DNA of 55,852 bases from NCBI RefSeq assembly GCF_000511175.1, contig NZ_KI866530.1, positions 1,428,270-1,484,121 on the forward strand, written 5' to 3'. Positions 29,089 to 37,882 of the stretch are shown in pieces (position 1 is the first letter of the stretch; each line of letters begins with the position of its first letter). Under the pieces are notes generated by a model, which was not told the DNA's origin, did not search any database, and was given only the letters and a program-made list of their open reading frames with translations. The stretch comes from Sediminibacterium salmoneum NBRC 103935 (lineage in GTDB: Bacteria; Bacteroidota; Bacteroidia; Chitinophagales; Chitinophagaceae). The position numbers and the translations under genes are program-made.

Positions 29089-29727
29089 TCAAATATTAAA
29101 TTCCACTAAAAATTTTACCAAAGCTGCAGGAGAATTCAACTGCAGCTTTTGCATTATATTCTTACGGTGGGTTTCCACAGTATAGATACTTAAATGCAAA
29201 GTGTCTGCAATCTGTTGATTGGTATAAGTTTGCTTCAGATATAAAAGAATTTCTTTTTCGCGCTTTGTTAAATTGTATTTGCGCAGAAACAGATCCATTT
29301 TTTTGAAAGCATCTTCCTGATTAGGCTCATTCTGCAAATCAAAATGAGTCTTGCCGTCTACCACATCCATAATCGCCTTCATCAGCTCATCTTTGCTGCT
29401 GTTTTTCAGTATGTAGCCATCGGCACCCGCCTGTTTTGCCTGAGTAACTACTTTCTCATCGCTATACGCAGACAGCATTAAAACTTTAGACGATCCGAAT
29501 GATTGCTTTATATATTTAATGGTGTCCAGTCCATTTAAATTGGGCATATTCACATCTAGTAAAATCAAATCGATATTGGGTTGCTGAGTAAGCAAATACA
29601 GAAGTTGTTTTCCATCGTTTGCAATGCCCGAAATCTGTAAAAGATCATTGCTGTTCAGAATCATCTTTAAACCCTCAACAAAAAGGGGATGATCATCTGC
29701 AATCATTATTTGAATCTTTTTTTCCAT
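29089..29727 (-). CDS. NarL/FixJ-type response regulator
   Basis: The 212-residue transcription factor has a receiver domain (IMIADDHPLFVEGL, phospho-acceptor Asp58 in LILLDVNMPNLNG, Lys in GYILKNSS) and a LuxR-type helix-turn-helix (LTKREKEILLYLKQTYTNQQIADTLHLSIYTVETHRKNI). The ATG at 29727 is chosen over an upstream TTG. It lies 21 bases after the amine-oxidase-like gene and is the last gene of that cluster. No histidine kinase is adjacent. Its stop is one base from the stop of the convergent gene at 26601, with no terminator between them. Confidence 0.92.
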   Translation of the reverse strand: MEKKIQIMIADDHPLFVEGLKMILNSNDLLQISGIANDGKQLLYLLTQQPNIDLILLDVNMPNLNGLDTIKYIKQSFGSSKVLMLSAYSDEKVVTQAKQAGADGYILKNSSKDELMKAIMDVVDGKTHFDLQNEPNQEDAFKKMDLFLRKYNLTKREKEILLYLKQTYTNQQIADTLHLSIYTVETHRKNIMQKLQLNSPAALVKFLVEFNI

Positions 29728-29748
29728 ATAAACTAATGACAATATAAG

Positions 29749-31521
29749 TTATTTTTGGGGAACAAACATTGGTCCTGCAAAGCAAGGATACGCTTTTATT
29801 TTGTAGACACCATCTTCATAGTAGGTTTCGGCCCAACAATATTTAGAACCCGGCCTGTCATCATTTTTCATCTGAGGCACGTACCAAAAAACCAAATCGG
29901 TATTTACCGTGGATTCCGGATTCGCACCAATGAACTTTTCAGGCCCTTGCTGATGGTCGGTATTACAACAAGGACCAATGGTTACCAAATCATTGGTTCC
30001 TTCATCTTTTGTAAGATGGTTTTTTGTAAGGTAAACAAATGCATTGTCCCCTCTGCCCCCATCTTTGAACTGGCCGTTTCCAGGGGCAACCAAATAACTT
30101 AACAAGGGGCTGGTTTGTATTTTATACTGATAACCATTGGGATCATACTGAGTGGTGGGTTGCTGTAACTGCCAGCCTTCCTTGCTCCATTGTTTCCATC
30201 CGTCGGAAGCATACTCATAAAAATTTTGCTGGTTACCGGCAAAAGCAATTCTGAAGACGGGTCGGTAGGTTCCATTATTACCACAGCCTCTCCCAATACT
30301 GGCACAGGTTATCCGGAACCGGCCATCTTTATAAAAAAAGTTTCTTTGAGAGTAACTATAATTGCAGGGGCCCGGCCATAACTCTGAAAAGAATTTCTGT
30401 TCAATCATAAAACCAACAACAGAATCGCCTTCCACAATATCTGCTATTCTGGGGGGATCAGTAGCCACTACAGCTGCCTGACTGTAGATAGGACAACCAA
30501 CTGCATCACTGTAACCAAAACCATCCGTTCCCGAATAACTAACATGCCAGTCAACCAGCTTGGCGCTATTGAGTACCTTCTGTTTGCCAAACTGAACATT
30601 ACTTATTTCCAGTCCATCTGAAGCAGTTAGCAGGTAATCCATTTTCCAACCATGCTTTTCAACTGTATTCACTTTTTCACAATAACAATCCGCAACGGTT
30701 TCATTTTGCAATTTTCGTTCCGTTACCACTGCCCCATCCTCTCCGGTATTGGTCCAGCGTAATCCAACCAGCCGATTATCTGTTAAATCTACAATGGCCC
30801 AGAGCGCCCGGTTACCCTGAATAAATGTGGGCGCCACACATAAATGCTGCGAACGTTCGCATTTGGTTCTGTTCAATGCCGTTTTAGTACTCGTCATAAC
30901 GGGCTTTTGAATCGTAGGTTTATAACCCAGTGCCTTTTCTACTTCCGGAGCATTCATTGCAATTTGTTCAGCCAGCTGAATCAATGACTGGGGAATATCG
31001 GGTTGCATATCAGGATAGTGATCTGCGCTCACTAGCTTCTGTGTAAATAAATCTACAATACCAATGGTAGTAAGATTATTTGCATAGTTGTACATTTCAA
31101 CGCGCATCAGGGTTCCCGGTAATGCCTTGATTCCTTTTTTAATATCTCCGGGTCTGGCAGGATAAACACCAAAAATTTCATTCCATAGAGGCTTTCTGGT
31201 TTTCAGATCAAAAAGATATCGCGTAAAGAATGCATCAGACAAGGCGATTTTCTGTGCCAGCATGGCCTGCTCTCCCCCCTTTTCACGAAATAATTTTACG
31301 GGAAGTGAATCCTTTAAAATATTTTCAATTTCTTTTTTTCTTGCAACAATAAAAGACTGTGTATCCTTAACAGGGGGAGACATTAGTCCCTTTCTGTATT
31401 CATTCAGGTAAACGGATGATTGGGGTTTGCTCTTTTGATTTTTTTTGCTTTTTATCTGGGCATCAGCTGACAGAAAAAAACCAAACAGCATCGTTAAGAT
31501 AATCAGGCCAGGCTTTTGCAT
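29749..31521 (-). CDS. Exported cysteine-rich copper-amine-oxidase-like protein
   Basis: The 590-residue protein has a signal peptide (LIILTMLFGFFLSADAQ, ~22). Residues ~291-345 (GWKMDYLLTASDGLEISNV, then SAKLVDWHVSYSG) resemble the start of the copper amine oxidase catalytic domain. NYSY at 387-390 followed by FFYKDGRF matches the NY(D/E)Y motif whose first Tyr becomes topaquinone. DLVFWY (542-547) matches the family's C-terminal strand. The copper ligands are not seen: the HxH position reads GTYRPVFR (417-424), and the third His position reads DDRPG (554-558). The mature part has 12 cysteines. Family assignment is by pattern; activity is unknown. Confidence 0.6.
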   Translation of the reverse strand: MQKPGLIILTMLFGFFLSADAQIKSKKNQKSKPQSSVYLNEYRKGLMSPPVKDTQSFIVARKKEIENILKDSLPVKLFREKGGEQAMLAQKIALSDAFFTRYLFDLKTRKPLWNEIFGVYPARPGDIKKGIKALPGTLMRVEMYNYANNLTTIGIVDLFTQKLVSADHYPDMQPDIPQSLIQLAEQIAMNAPEVEKALGYKPTIQKPVMTSTKTALNRTKCERSQHLCVAPTFIQGNRALWAIVDLTDNRLVGLRWTNTGEDGAVVTERKLQNETVADCYCEKVNTVEKHGWKMDYLLTASDGLEISNVQFGKQKVLNSAKLVDWHVSYSGTDGFGYSDAVGCPIYSQAAVVATDPPRIADIVEGDSVVGFMIEQKFFSELWPGPCNYSYSQRNFFYKDGRFRITCASIGRGCGNNGTYRPVFRIAFAGNQQNFYEYASDGWKQWSKEGWQLQQPTTQYDPNGYQYKIQTSPLLSYLVAPGNGQFKDGGRGDNAFVYLTKNHLTKDEGTNDLVTIGPCCNTDHQQGPEKFIGANPESTVNTDLVFWYVPQMKNDDRPGSKYCWAETYYEDGVYKIKAYPCFAGPMFVPQK

Positions 31522-31527
31522 ACACAA

Positions 31528-32460
31528 TTAATATTGAAATGGATTTAGCAACTCCGTTCTGCTAAGATAACTAGTATCTGTTAATGCCATCATAAATGCA
31601 AGCAGATGCTGTCTTTCAGCTTTATCTAATTTAAAAGTATACTTAGCCTCATAATGTTCAATCACATCTTCAATATTATCCAGCCTTCCATCATGCATAT
31701 AAGGTGCAGTTATCCAGACATTGCGCAAAGACGGAATTCTGACTCCATCGGCAAATCCGGATGAAATGGACTGAAAAGGATTTTCCGGAAGATGACATTT
31801 GCTGCAATTTGTTTTGGAAGAATTAAAAACAGCCATTCCCATAACGGCTTTATCATCCATGGCATTTTTATTTCCTTTAATATACATATCATAAGCAGAA
31901 CCATAGCTAACCAATTGCTCTTCAAAAGCGACAATGGCCGTTTTTATCTGCTCTGTTGTAAACCATTTTTTTGCGGTTGGAAAGGCCGACTTAAACAGGC
32001 TACGGTAAGCAGGAACCAAAGCCAGTCTTTTTAAAATTTGTGTTTCATTAGAGGTCCATCCCAATTCATTGGGGCTTTGATTAAATAATGGAAAATGAAG
32101 CTGCCTGTACAAACTATTTACAGTTGAATCCTTCCAGGTAAGTGAAGTACGGTAAACTGCATTCAGCAAAGAAGGTGCATTATGCTTAACAGCATAACCA
32201 TCAGCACCTACCGATTTTCTGTAACCGTCTGTGAATGCCAGTTTGGGATCATGACAGGAAACACAGGATTTGGTTTGATTATAGGAAAGTCTGTTATCAT
32301 AAAACAAAAATCTTCCGAGTGAAACCCTGGCCAATTGAGAGGACGGGGCGCTATGAACCGATGTTCTAATTAAGCCCAGTAGTATACCAGACACGGTTAT
32401 TATTAAGCCCAATATGTAAATCTTGTTCTTCAATATTACTGATACTGATTCAAACCCCAT
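31528..32460 (-). CDS. Diheme cytochrome c peroxidase / MauG family protein
   Basis: The 310-residue protein has an N-terminal membrane anchor or signal (IYILGLIITVSGILLGLI, ~14-31) and two c-type heme sites, CVSCH (66-70) and CSKCH (219-223). Family blocks include LGRFLFYDNRLSYNQTKSC, HNAPSLLNAVY, RIPSLRNVWITAPYMHDGRL and the C-terminal LLAFMMALTD. Members reduce peroxide or, as MauG, oxidise protein residues to mature quinone cofactors; the sequence alone does not decide. It overlaps the upstream propeller gene by 25 bases and ends 6 bases before the amine-oxidase-like gene. Confidence 0.88.
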   Translation of the reverse strand: MGFESVSVILKNKIYILGLIITVSGILLGLIRTSVHSAPSSQLARVSLGRFLFYDNRLSYNQTKSCVSCHDPKLAFTDGYRKSVGADGYAVKHNAPSLLNAVYRTSLTWKDSTVNSLYRQLHFPLFNQSPNELGWTSNETQILKRLALVPAYRSLFKSAFPTAKKWFTTEQIKTAIVAFEEQLVSYGSAYDMYIKGNKNAMDDKAVMGMAVFNSSKTNCSKCHLPENPFQSISSGFADGVRIPSLRNVWITAPYMHDGRLDNIEDVIEHYEAKYTFKLDKAERQHLLAFMMALTDTSYLSRTELLNPFQY

Positions 32461-33370
32461 TTCTGCTCTTTAGGCAGCCAGATAAATGTATAAATAGTTT
32501 CAGGTTTCTCACTGGATGCCTGAAGATTATAATTGAATGCTGTTCCGCTTACGATCATCTGGTTGCCATTAAATTTAATTTTTCTGGCTTTATCGTCACC
32601 TCGCGGTCCATATCCTTCTAAGGTTAATTCCTTGCGCTTTGAATTACGAATCCATTTTCCGCTTTTACTTACTTGCATAGAATAAATTTCACCGGTCCTG
32701 GTTTTTCCAAAATACAATCGCTTATTCCCTTTTTCATCCAAAGCAAATGATAGTCCCATAACATCAGCATTACGAAGCGTATCTGTAATTTTTTTTGAGC
32801 GAACATCCAGCAAATAAATTACACCTCTTTCATTGTACCTGTCAGATCCTGCAACAGAACCTACTGCCATTGTTTGCTGCAAACAATCATATGTAATTCC
32901 TAATAAGCCAAAAGGATTGGTAACACCGGGCTTTCCATAAAAAGGCAATGAAACCCATTCGCTCATTTCTCCGGTTTTTGCATCAATCTGATAAACTGTA
33001 TTTAATTTTTCTGTTTTATTGTACAGCATGGAAATTAATGGAGCCGGTATGGCATAAACATTTCCCTCCCTGTCGAAAGTAATGGTAGATAAATAACCGG
33101 CTTCTTTCCAGCTGGGATGCTGATATATTTCTTGCTTGGGTGTTTGAAGATTGGGTGCAGTTTCGCCTGCTTTTTTTTCAAACACAACTAAACTAATTCC
33201 AATTGCCTTTTTTTCAGAAGTACTCAACCCGGTCCATAGCGGATCAAAACCCAGCGTTCTGATAAATGCAGGCTCTTGCTGACAGGGTTTTATTTCTCGT
33301 TGCGCATACAGACAAACCGACCCTAAAAAAGACCAGGTAAAAAAAGGATAAATAAAAATTTTCTAACCAA
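32436..33370 (-). CDS. Exported beta-propeller-like protein, 5' end apparently frameshifted
   Basis: The continuous frame from ~33362 to 32436 has propeller-like repeats (TITFDREGNVYAIPA, MGLSFALDEKGNKRLYFGKT) resembling SMP30/NHL-type proteins, but no ATG, GTG or suitable start. Its first codons encode half a signal peptide ending CLYAQREIKPC. In another frame TTG 33370 begins VRKFLFILF. Adding one T to the T7 run (plus 33339-33345) or the T6 run (33325-33330) joins them into a normal signal peptide. So a lost base is likely. The otherwise first start (TTG 33227) would drop the export signal. It is the first gene of the diheme cluster. Confidence 0.65.
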
Positions 33371-33385
33371 CTAACACCATTTTTT

Positions 33386-33393
33386 CAAATTTA
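33386..33393 (-). promoter_or_regulatory. -7 box of the propeller/diheme/oxidase-like cluster
   Basis: Minus-strand TAAATTTG matches TAnnTTTG, about 16 bases before the inferred TTG start at 33370. No TTTG is found at the -33 distance. It lies in the divergent region shared with the surface-protein gene at 33605. Confidence 0.5.
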
Positions 33394-33473
33394 AAAATAC
33401 ACCCTATCTGGTTTGTAAAATACCCTTTCCTTGAAATATGACTATTTTTTTATATTTCAGCAGGATAATTTCC

Positions 33474-33492
33474 TACAAATTGGTTGGTATTT
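33474..33492 (+). promoter_or_regulatory. Shared upstream element, copy 2
   Basis: TACAAATTGGTTGGTATTT differs at one position from 26501-26519. It lies in the divergent gap between the propeller cluster and the surface-protein gene at 33605, so it could act on either. Confidence 0.45.
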
Positions 33493-33604
33493 TTCGGCCA
33501 AAACCCTTGATTTTAGGGCGTTTTTAGTAAAAAAACCAGCATTGCATCTACCTTTAGTTTAATATTTAATCCGAGAATTTACCTTATTTCTAAATATCTG
33601 TTTT

Positions 33605-36600
33605 ATGAGTCGATTTTACACAGCTGAACCAATAAAAAAAGCAAGGCAATCCCAACGTATAATGGGATTAGCTATTACTGCTTTTTTTTCATTGAGTTTA
33701 TTGCATTCATTGAATGCTCAGGTTAGTGGTGTTGTATACCGTGACTTCAACTCTAACGGTGTCAAAAACAATAATGCCTCGTATAACGAGCCGGGCGTTG
33801 CGGGTATAACTGTGAAAGCCTACGATGAAACCGGTGCTGTACTAGGCACTACTACATCCGGATCTAACGGCATGTATAGTTTTGCTGCAGGTACCGTTCC
33901 GGCGTCTACCAAAGTAAGGCTGGAATTCAGTGGATGGAATACAGCAGATTTTCCTGCAGCATTTGGTGCTAATAATAAAACATCTGTTCAATTTGTAACT
34001 GCGCCTTCAACCAATGCAGATTTCGGAATTAATTATCCAGGCGATTATATTGATAATCTGAATGCGAAAATTATTGTACCAACCTATGCAAATGGAAACA
34101 ACAGAATAGCAAACAGCAACTGGTTTAATGCTGCTAATAACGATGCCAGTTATGCTTTTAACTATGACGGAGTGGCTGCTGCCAATGTTTTGGCAGATAT
34201 GGGACAAATAGGATCTGTTTGGGCTACTGCCTATAGCAGACAAGCCAATAAATTATTTTATGCTGCATTTGTAAAACGTCATGTTTCCATGGGTTCTTTG
34301 GGCATGAATGGTATCTATGTTACCAACAATGCTAAATCAACTACAAACAAATCGAACACAACCACATTTGTTGATTTGAAAGCGGTAAATCCCGCATTTG
34401 ATGCAGGTGATATCCCTGGCAGAAACTTTAATCCAGGTGATAACGATATCAGATCTGCCAACTACGATGCATTGGCATTTACTGAGGTAGGTAAAAAAGG
34501 AATCGGCGGCATGACCATTTCAGATGATGGCCGTTATTTATACCTGATTAATCTGAACGACAGAAAATTATGGAGAGTTGAAATAGGAACAAACGGAACT
34601 GCACCTACTTTGGCTTCGCAGATTGTAGCTTACAATAATTTTCCTGTTTCAGCAGGCAACAGCACATTCAGACCTTTCGCTGTAAAGTACTACAGAGGTG
34701 CTATTTATGTGGGTGGCGTTTTGGATGGAGTAAAGCCTGACGAAACAGCTGTTGACAGAAACGAATTAAAAATGGTGGTTTTAAAAGTAGAAGCTTCAGC
34801 AACACCAGGTGCAGAAACTTTTACAACTGTTTTGGATGCCCCTTTAACCTATAACAGAAGAGCCAATATCAATACTGGTTTTAATGTGAATCATAATACA
34901 GATTATATAGACCCGAATGGTACTATTCCCTTTGCAACTACAAGTCATGGATCATGGCATCCCTGGGCAAGAACATTTGCAGAATTAACTGTGAAAGGTA
35001 ATGCAGGAACAGCCATTTATCCTCAACCCATGTTAACCAGCATTGAGTTTAATCCAATGGATGGTTCTATGATGCTGGGTTTAATGGACCGTACAGGTCA
35101 TCAAACGGGCAATCAGAATTTAGGAATCAGCGGCCCAACTCTTTATACAGGAAATGCGGCAGGTGATATTCTAAAAGCCAGCAACAACGGAACCTACAGC
35201 AGTTTTACTTTGGAAAGCAATGGATCTGACGGTTCTCTTTCTTCTGCAGGTGCCGGAAATGGCGAAGGCCCCGGAGGCGGAGAATTCTATTTTACAGACC
35301 GCTTCAGACAAAATGAGGGCAGTGCACTGGGGATTGGAAATACTTCGTCAGGTAAATTATTTCTGGACCACGAAGAAACCAGTACGGGTTCACTATTGAA
35401 TTTCCCTGGTAAGGAATTAATCTCAACTGCATTTGACCCTATTGCAAACTGGTATACCGGTGGGGTAAGATATTATAATAACAACAATGGTGTAGCTACC
35501 AATGGTAAAGTCTTATATACCGGAAACGATGTAAGTGTTTTTGGTAAAGCCAATGGTTTAGGTGATCTGGAATTGATTACAGCACCAGCCCCTATTGAAA
35601 TTGGTAACCGTGTTTGGTTTGATGCAGATGGAGATGGTGTTCAGGACGCCAATGAAAATGGAATTGCCGGTGTTACAGTTACCCTTGTTCAGGGCTCTAC
35701 TGTAATTGCAACTGCAACTACAGATGCAGAAGGGAACTACTACTTCTCTTCAGATCCCAATGGAGTAAATACGGCTTCTGCTATCTATAATATCAGTCAG
35801 TTACAAGCTGGCGGAAATTACATTATCCGTGTACCTAACGCAACAGGTGGAAGTGTACAATCTCCATTAAGCACTTACGAATTAACAATCATTAACAACG
35901 GTGGTGCAGATACGGATGCAGATATAAGAGACAGTGATGCTGCATTAAATAACAACGATGCTGATATTACCATTACTGCTGGTATAAATGGAGACAACAA
36001 TCATACTTATGACTTTGGGTTTGTTACCATTGGCGGTGTTGGAGGTGGCGGCTCTGGTGGTGTAGAAAGTAAGAGCCTTGGTGATGCTATTGCCTACCGC
36101 GTATACAACAGAGCAGTAAAAAGTGAGCAAGGACCAGTTGATTATGCTAAACTACCTCAACCCGATCAGTATAACCGTTACGCAGGTGCTTCGGTGGGAA
36201 CTACCTTGAAACTACAAGACATACTTCCTACTAAGTTATCTAACGGATATAAATCTTACGTATCTACTCCAACAGATATCATTTCCATTACCAATGCAAA
36301 AGAAATCATGTCAATTGATTTCGTTAGCAATAATGTTTCTAAGGCAGTAGCATTCGGAACCAGAACTGTTGGCCAGGTGTACGATCATACCAAAGCTATT
36401 TGCGATCGTTTAAAGGGTTATGAACTTATCTCTTTGGGTACTTTAAAAGTAAAAGGACACGATTTAGTTCAATATAACCTTAAAAACAACAAGGGTGAAA
36501 TAGAATATGCAACCAGCTTTATCATTGGAGCTGAGAGCGGTAGAAACAACTATACATTACAATCCAACTGGTTAAACAAGGACTACGCCCTAGAAGAAAT

Positions 36601-37765
36601 GATGTACAATATTCAACTATGGGGTGGATCTCCCAGCCTGGTAATTGAAATGGCTAATGATATTATTACCAGACTAAACAACAGTTTACCTGTTGTGGCT
36701 GTACCTAATACTGCCGGATTACCATCTGTATTCTTTACCGAAGGAACCAGACTGGATGAAACCGTTACTTTAACTTTAAAGAACACTACTGCTGCAACCA
36801 GTGGTTACCTTGAAATTACAGACAGAGCAAATGAGCAAACAACCACACAGGTTAAACGTACCATACCATTTACAGTTAATGCAAATGGACTGAGTACGAT
36901 TACTATCCCTACCAATGATTTATTTGAATCTTCTATTCATCTATTCATGAATGGCAAATTAGAAGATCAGGTTTTCATGGCTGATGGCGCATGGGGACTA
37001 GATTACAATAACAACACAACCAGTGTAAAGAAATTTGCGGTAACCAATAGTAATGCCACCAGAAACAAGGAAGATTTTAATGTATTCAGAAATGTAGAAG
37101 TAGCGGGAACAACCCCAGACTATATTACCGTATACAAATTATTAAGAGCCGGTGGAGTACCTCAAGACTTAAGTGCGTTTAAATCTTTAAAATTCACTGC
37201 TGCCGGAAATGCGCCGGTTATTATTACACTGGTTAAACAATCCATTGCCAAATGGGATGATCAGTACAGCCTTACTTTACCAATTGGAACTGAATCAAAA
37301 GAATATGCTGTTGGCATTGAAGACTTTAAGTCCAGTGCATTCAATAGCACTATTGACCTGAAAGATGTAAGCTCTATTGTTATAACGGTAGTTCCTCCAG
37401 CAAAAGGAAAGTCTTCCGACTTGCAGTTGTCAATGAGTAGCATTTCGTTCAGCAAAGAAGATATGAACTATTTGAATAGCCTGAAAGAAATGAGCATGAG
37501 TGCATTCCCGAATCCTGTTACCGGCAATAAGTTCAGTGTGAGATTCAGAAGTGAGAACACCAAAACATTGCAATTGAAGCTGACTGATGCAGTTACCGGT
37601 AAAGTAATATTGACCAAGCAGGTAAATGCTTTCAGAGGTGAGAATATTGTACCTGTTGAAATGAACAGCAATGGGGTACATAAAATCATGATAGTGAACC
37701 TGGATGGCTCTGGCGTTGATAATTCCAAATACAAGCCAATCAAAATCATGGTAGGAAAATATTAG
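33605..37765 (+). CDS. Large T9SS-exported SdrD-like surface protein (paralogue B)
   Basis: The 1386-residue protein has a signal peptide after a basic leader ([14 protein letters not shown], ~39). An SdrD B-like domain follows ([17 protein letters not shown], ~40-145). A long middle region (~150-650) has a propeller-like stretch [29 protein letters not shown] second SdrD B-like domain ([17 protein letters not shown], ~662-805) contains Ca-binding-like Asp runs. A glycine linker [10 protein letters not shown] leads into the ~470-residue module shared with the protein at 26601 and the T9SS tail from [11 protein letters not shown] (~1300). Probably a surface adhesin. Divergent from the propeller cluster. 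Confidence 0.85.
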   Translation: MSRFYTAEPIKKARQSQRIMGLAITAFFSLSLLHSLNAQVSGVVYRDFNSNGVKNNNASYNEPGVAGITVKAYDETGAVLGTTTSGSNGMYSFAAGTVPASTKVRLEFSGWNTADFPAAFGANNKTSVQFVTAPSTNADFGINYPGDYIDNLNAKIIVPTYANGNNRIANSNWFNAANNDASYAFNYDGVAAANVLADMGQIGSVWATAYSRQANKLFYAAFVKRHVSMGSLGMNGIYVTNNAKSTTNKSNTTTFVDLKAVNPAFDAGDIPGRNFNPGDNDIRSANYDALAFTEVGKKGIGGMTISDDGRYLYLINLNDRKLWRVEIGTNGTAPTLASQIVAYNNFPVSAGNSTFRPFAVKYYRGAIYVGGVLDGVKPDETAVDRNELKMVVLKVEASATPGAETFTTVLDAPLTYNRRANINTGFNVNHNTDYIDPNGTIPFATTSHGSWHPWARTFAELTVKGNAGTAIYPQPMLTSIEFNPMDGSMMLGLMDRTGHQTGNQNLGISGPTLYTGNAAGDILKASNNGTYSSFTLESNGSDGSLSSAGAGNGEGPGGGEFYFTDRFRQNEGSALGIGNTSSGKLFLDHEETSTGSLLNFPGKELISTAFDPIANWYTGGVRYYNNNNGVATNGKVLYTGNDVSVFGKANGLGDLELITAPAPIEIGNRVWFDADGDGVQDANENGIAGVTVTLVQGSTVIATATTDAEGNYYFSSDPNGVNTASAIYNISQLQAGGNYIIRVPNATGGSVQSPLSTYELTIINNGGADTDADIRDSDAALNNNDADITITAGINGDNNHTYDFGFVTIGGVGGGGSGGVESKSLGDAIAYRVYNRAVKSEQGPVDYAKLPQPDQYNRYAGASVGTTLKLQDILPTKLSNGYKSYVSTPTDIISITNAKEIMSIDFVSNNVSKAVAFGTRTVGQVYDHTKAICDRLKGYELISLGTLKVKGHDLVQYNLKNNKGEIEYATSFIIGAESGRNNYTLQSNWLNKDYALEEMMYNIQLWGGSPSLVIEMANDIITRLNNSLPVVAVPNTAGLPSVFFTEGTRLDETVTLTLKNTTAATSGYLEITDRANEQTTTQVKRTIPFTVNANGLSTITIPTNDLFESSIHLFMNGKLEDQVFMADGAWGLDYNNNTTSVKKFAVTNSNATRNKEDFNVFRNVEVAGTTPDYITVYKLLRAGGVPQDLSAFKSLKFTAAGNAPVIITLVKQSIAKWDDQYSLTLPIGTESKEYAVGIEDFKSSAFNSTIDLKDVSSIVITVVPPAKGKSSDLQLSMSSISFSKEDMNYLNSLKEMSMSAFPNPVTGNKFSVRFRSENTKTLQLKLTDAVTGKVILTKQVNAFRGENIVPVEMNSNGVHKIMIVNLDGSGVDNSKYKPIKIMVGKY

Positions 37766-37808
37766 TAAAAATTATATGTAACGTTTTTTGGTGATTTTAT
37801 TCACATTT

Positions 37809-37861
37809 TAAGCCTATTTGCCAGAAATATTAAACTATCAATGGCAAATAGGCTTATTTTT
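37809..37861 (+). terminator. Long palindrome: terminator of the surface protein, overlapping the glnN promoter
   Basis: Perfect 15-base arms TAAGCCTATTTGCCA (37809-37823) and TGGCAAATAGGCTTA (37842-37856) are followed by TTTTT, as in a rho-independent terminator. It lies only 43 bases after the surface-protein stop. The 3' arm also carries the glnN -7 box, so it could double as an operator. Confidence 0.7.
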
Positions 37862-37862
37862 G
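37855..37862 (+). promoter_or_regulatory. -7 box of glnN
   Basis: TATTTTTG fits TAnnTTTG and lies 20 bases before the glnN ATG at 37883, inside the 3' end of the palindrome. No TTTG is at the -33 distance. Confidence 0.4.
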
Positions 37863-37882
37863 CTCGAAATAAACCAAAAAAT

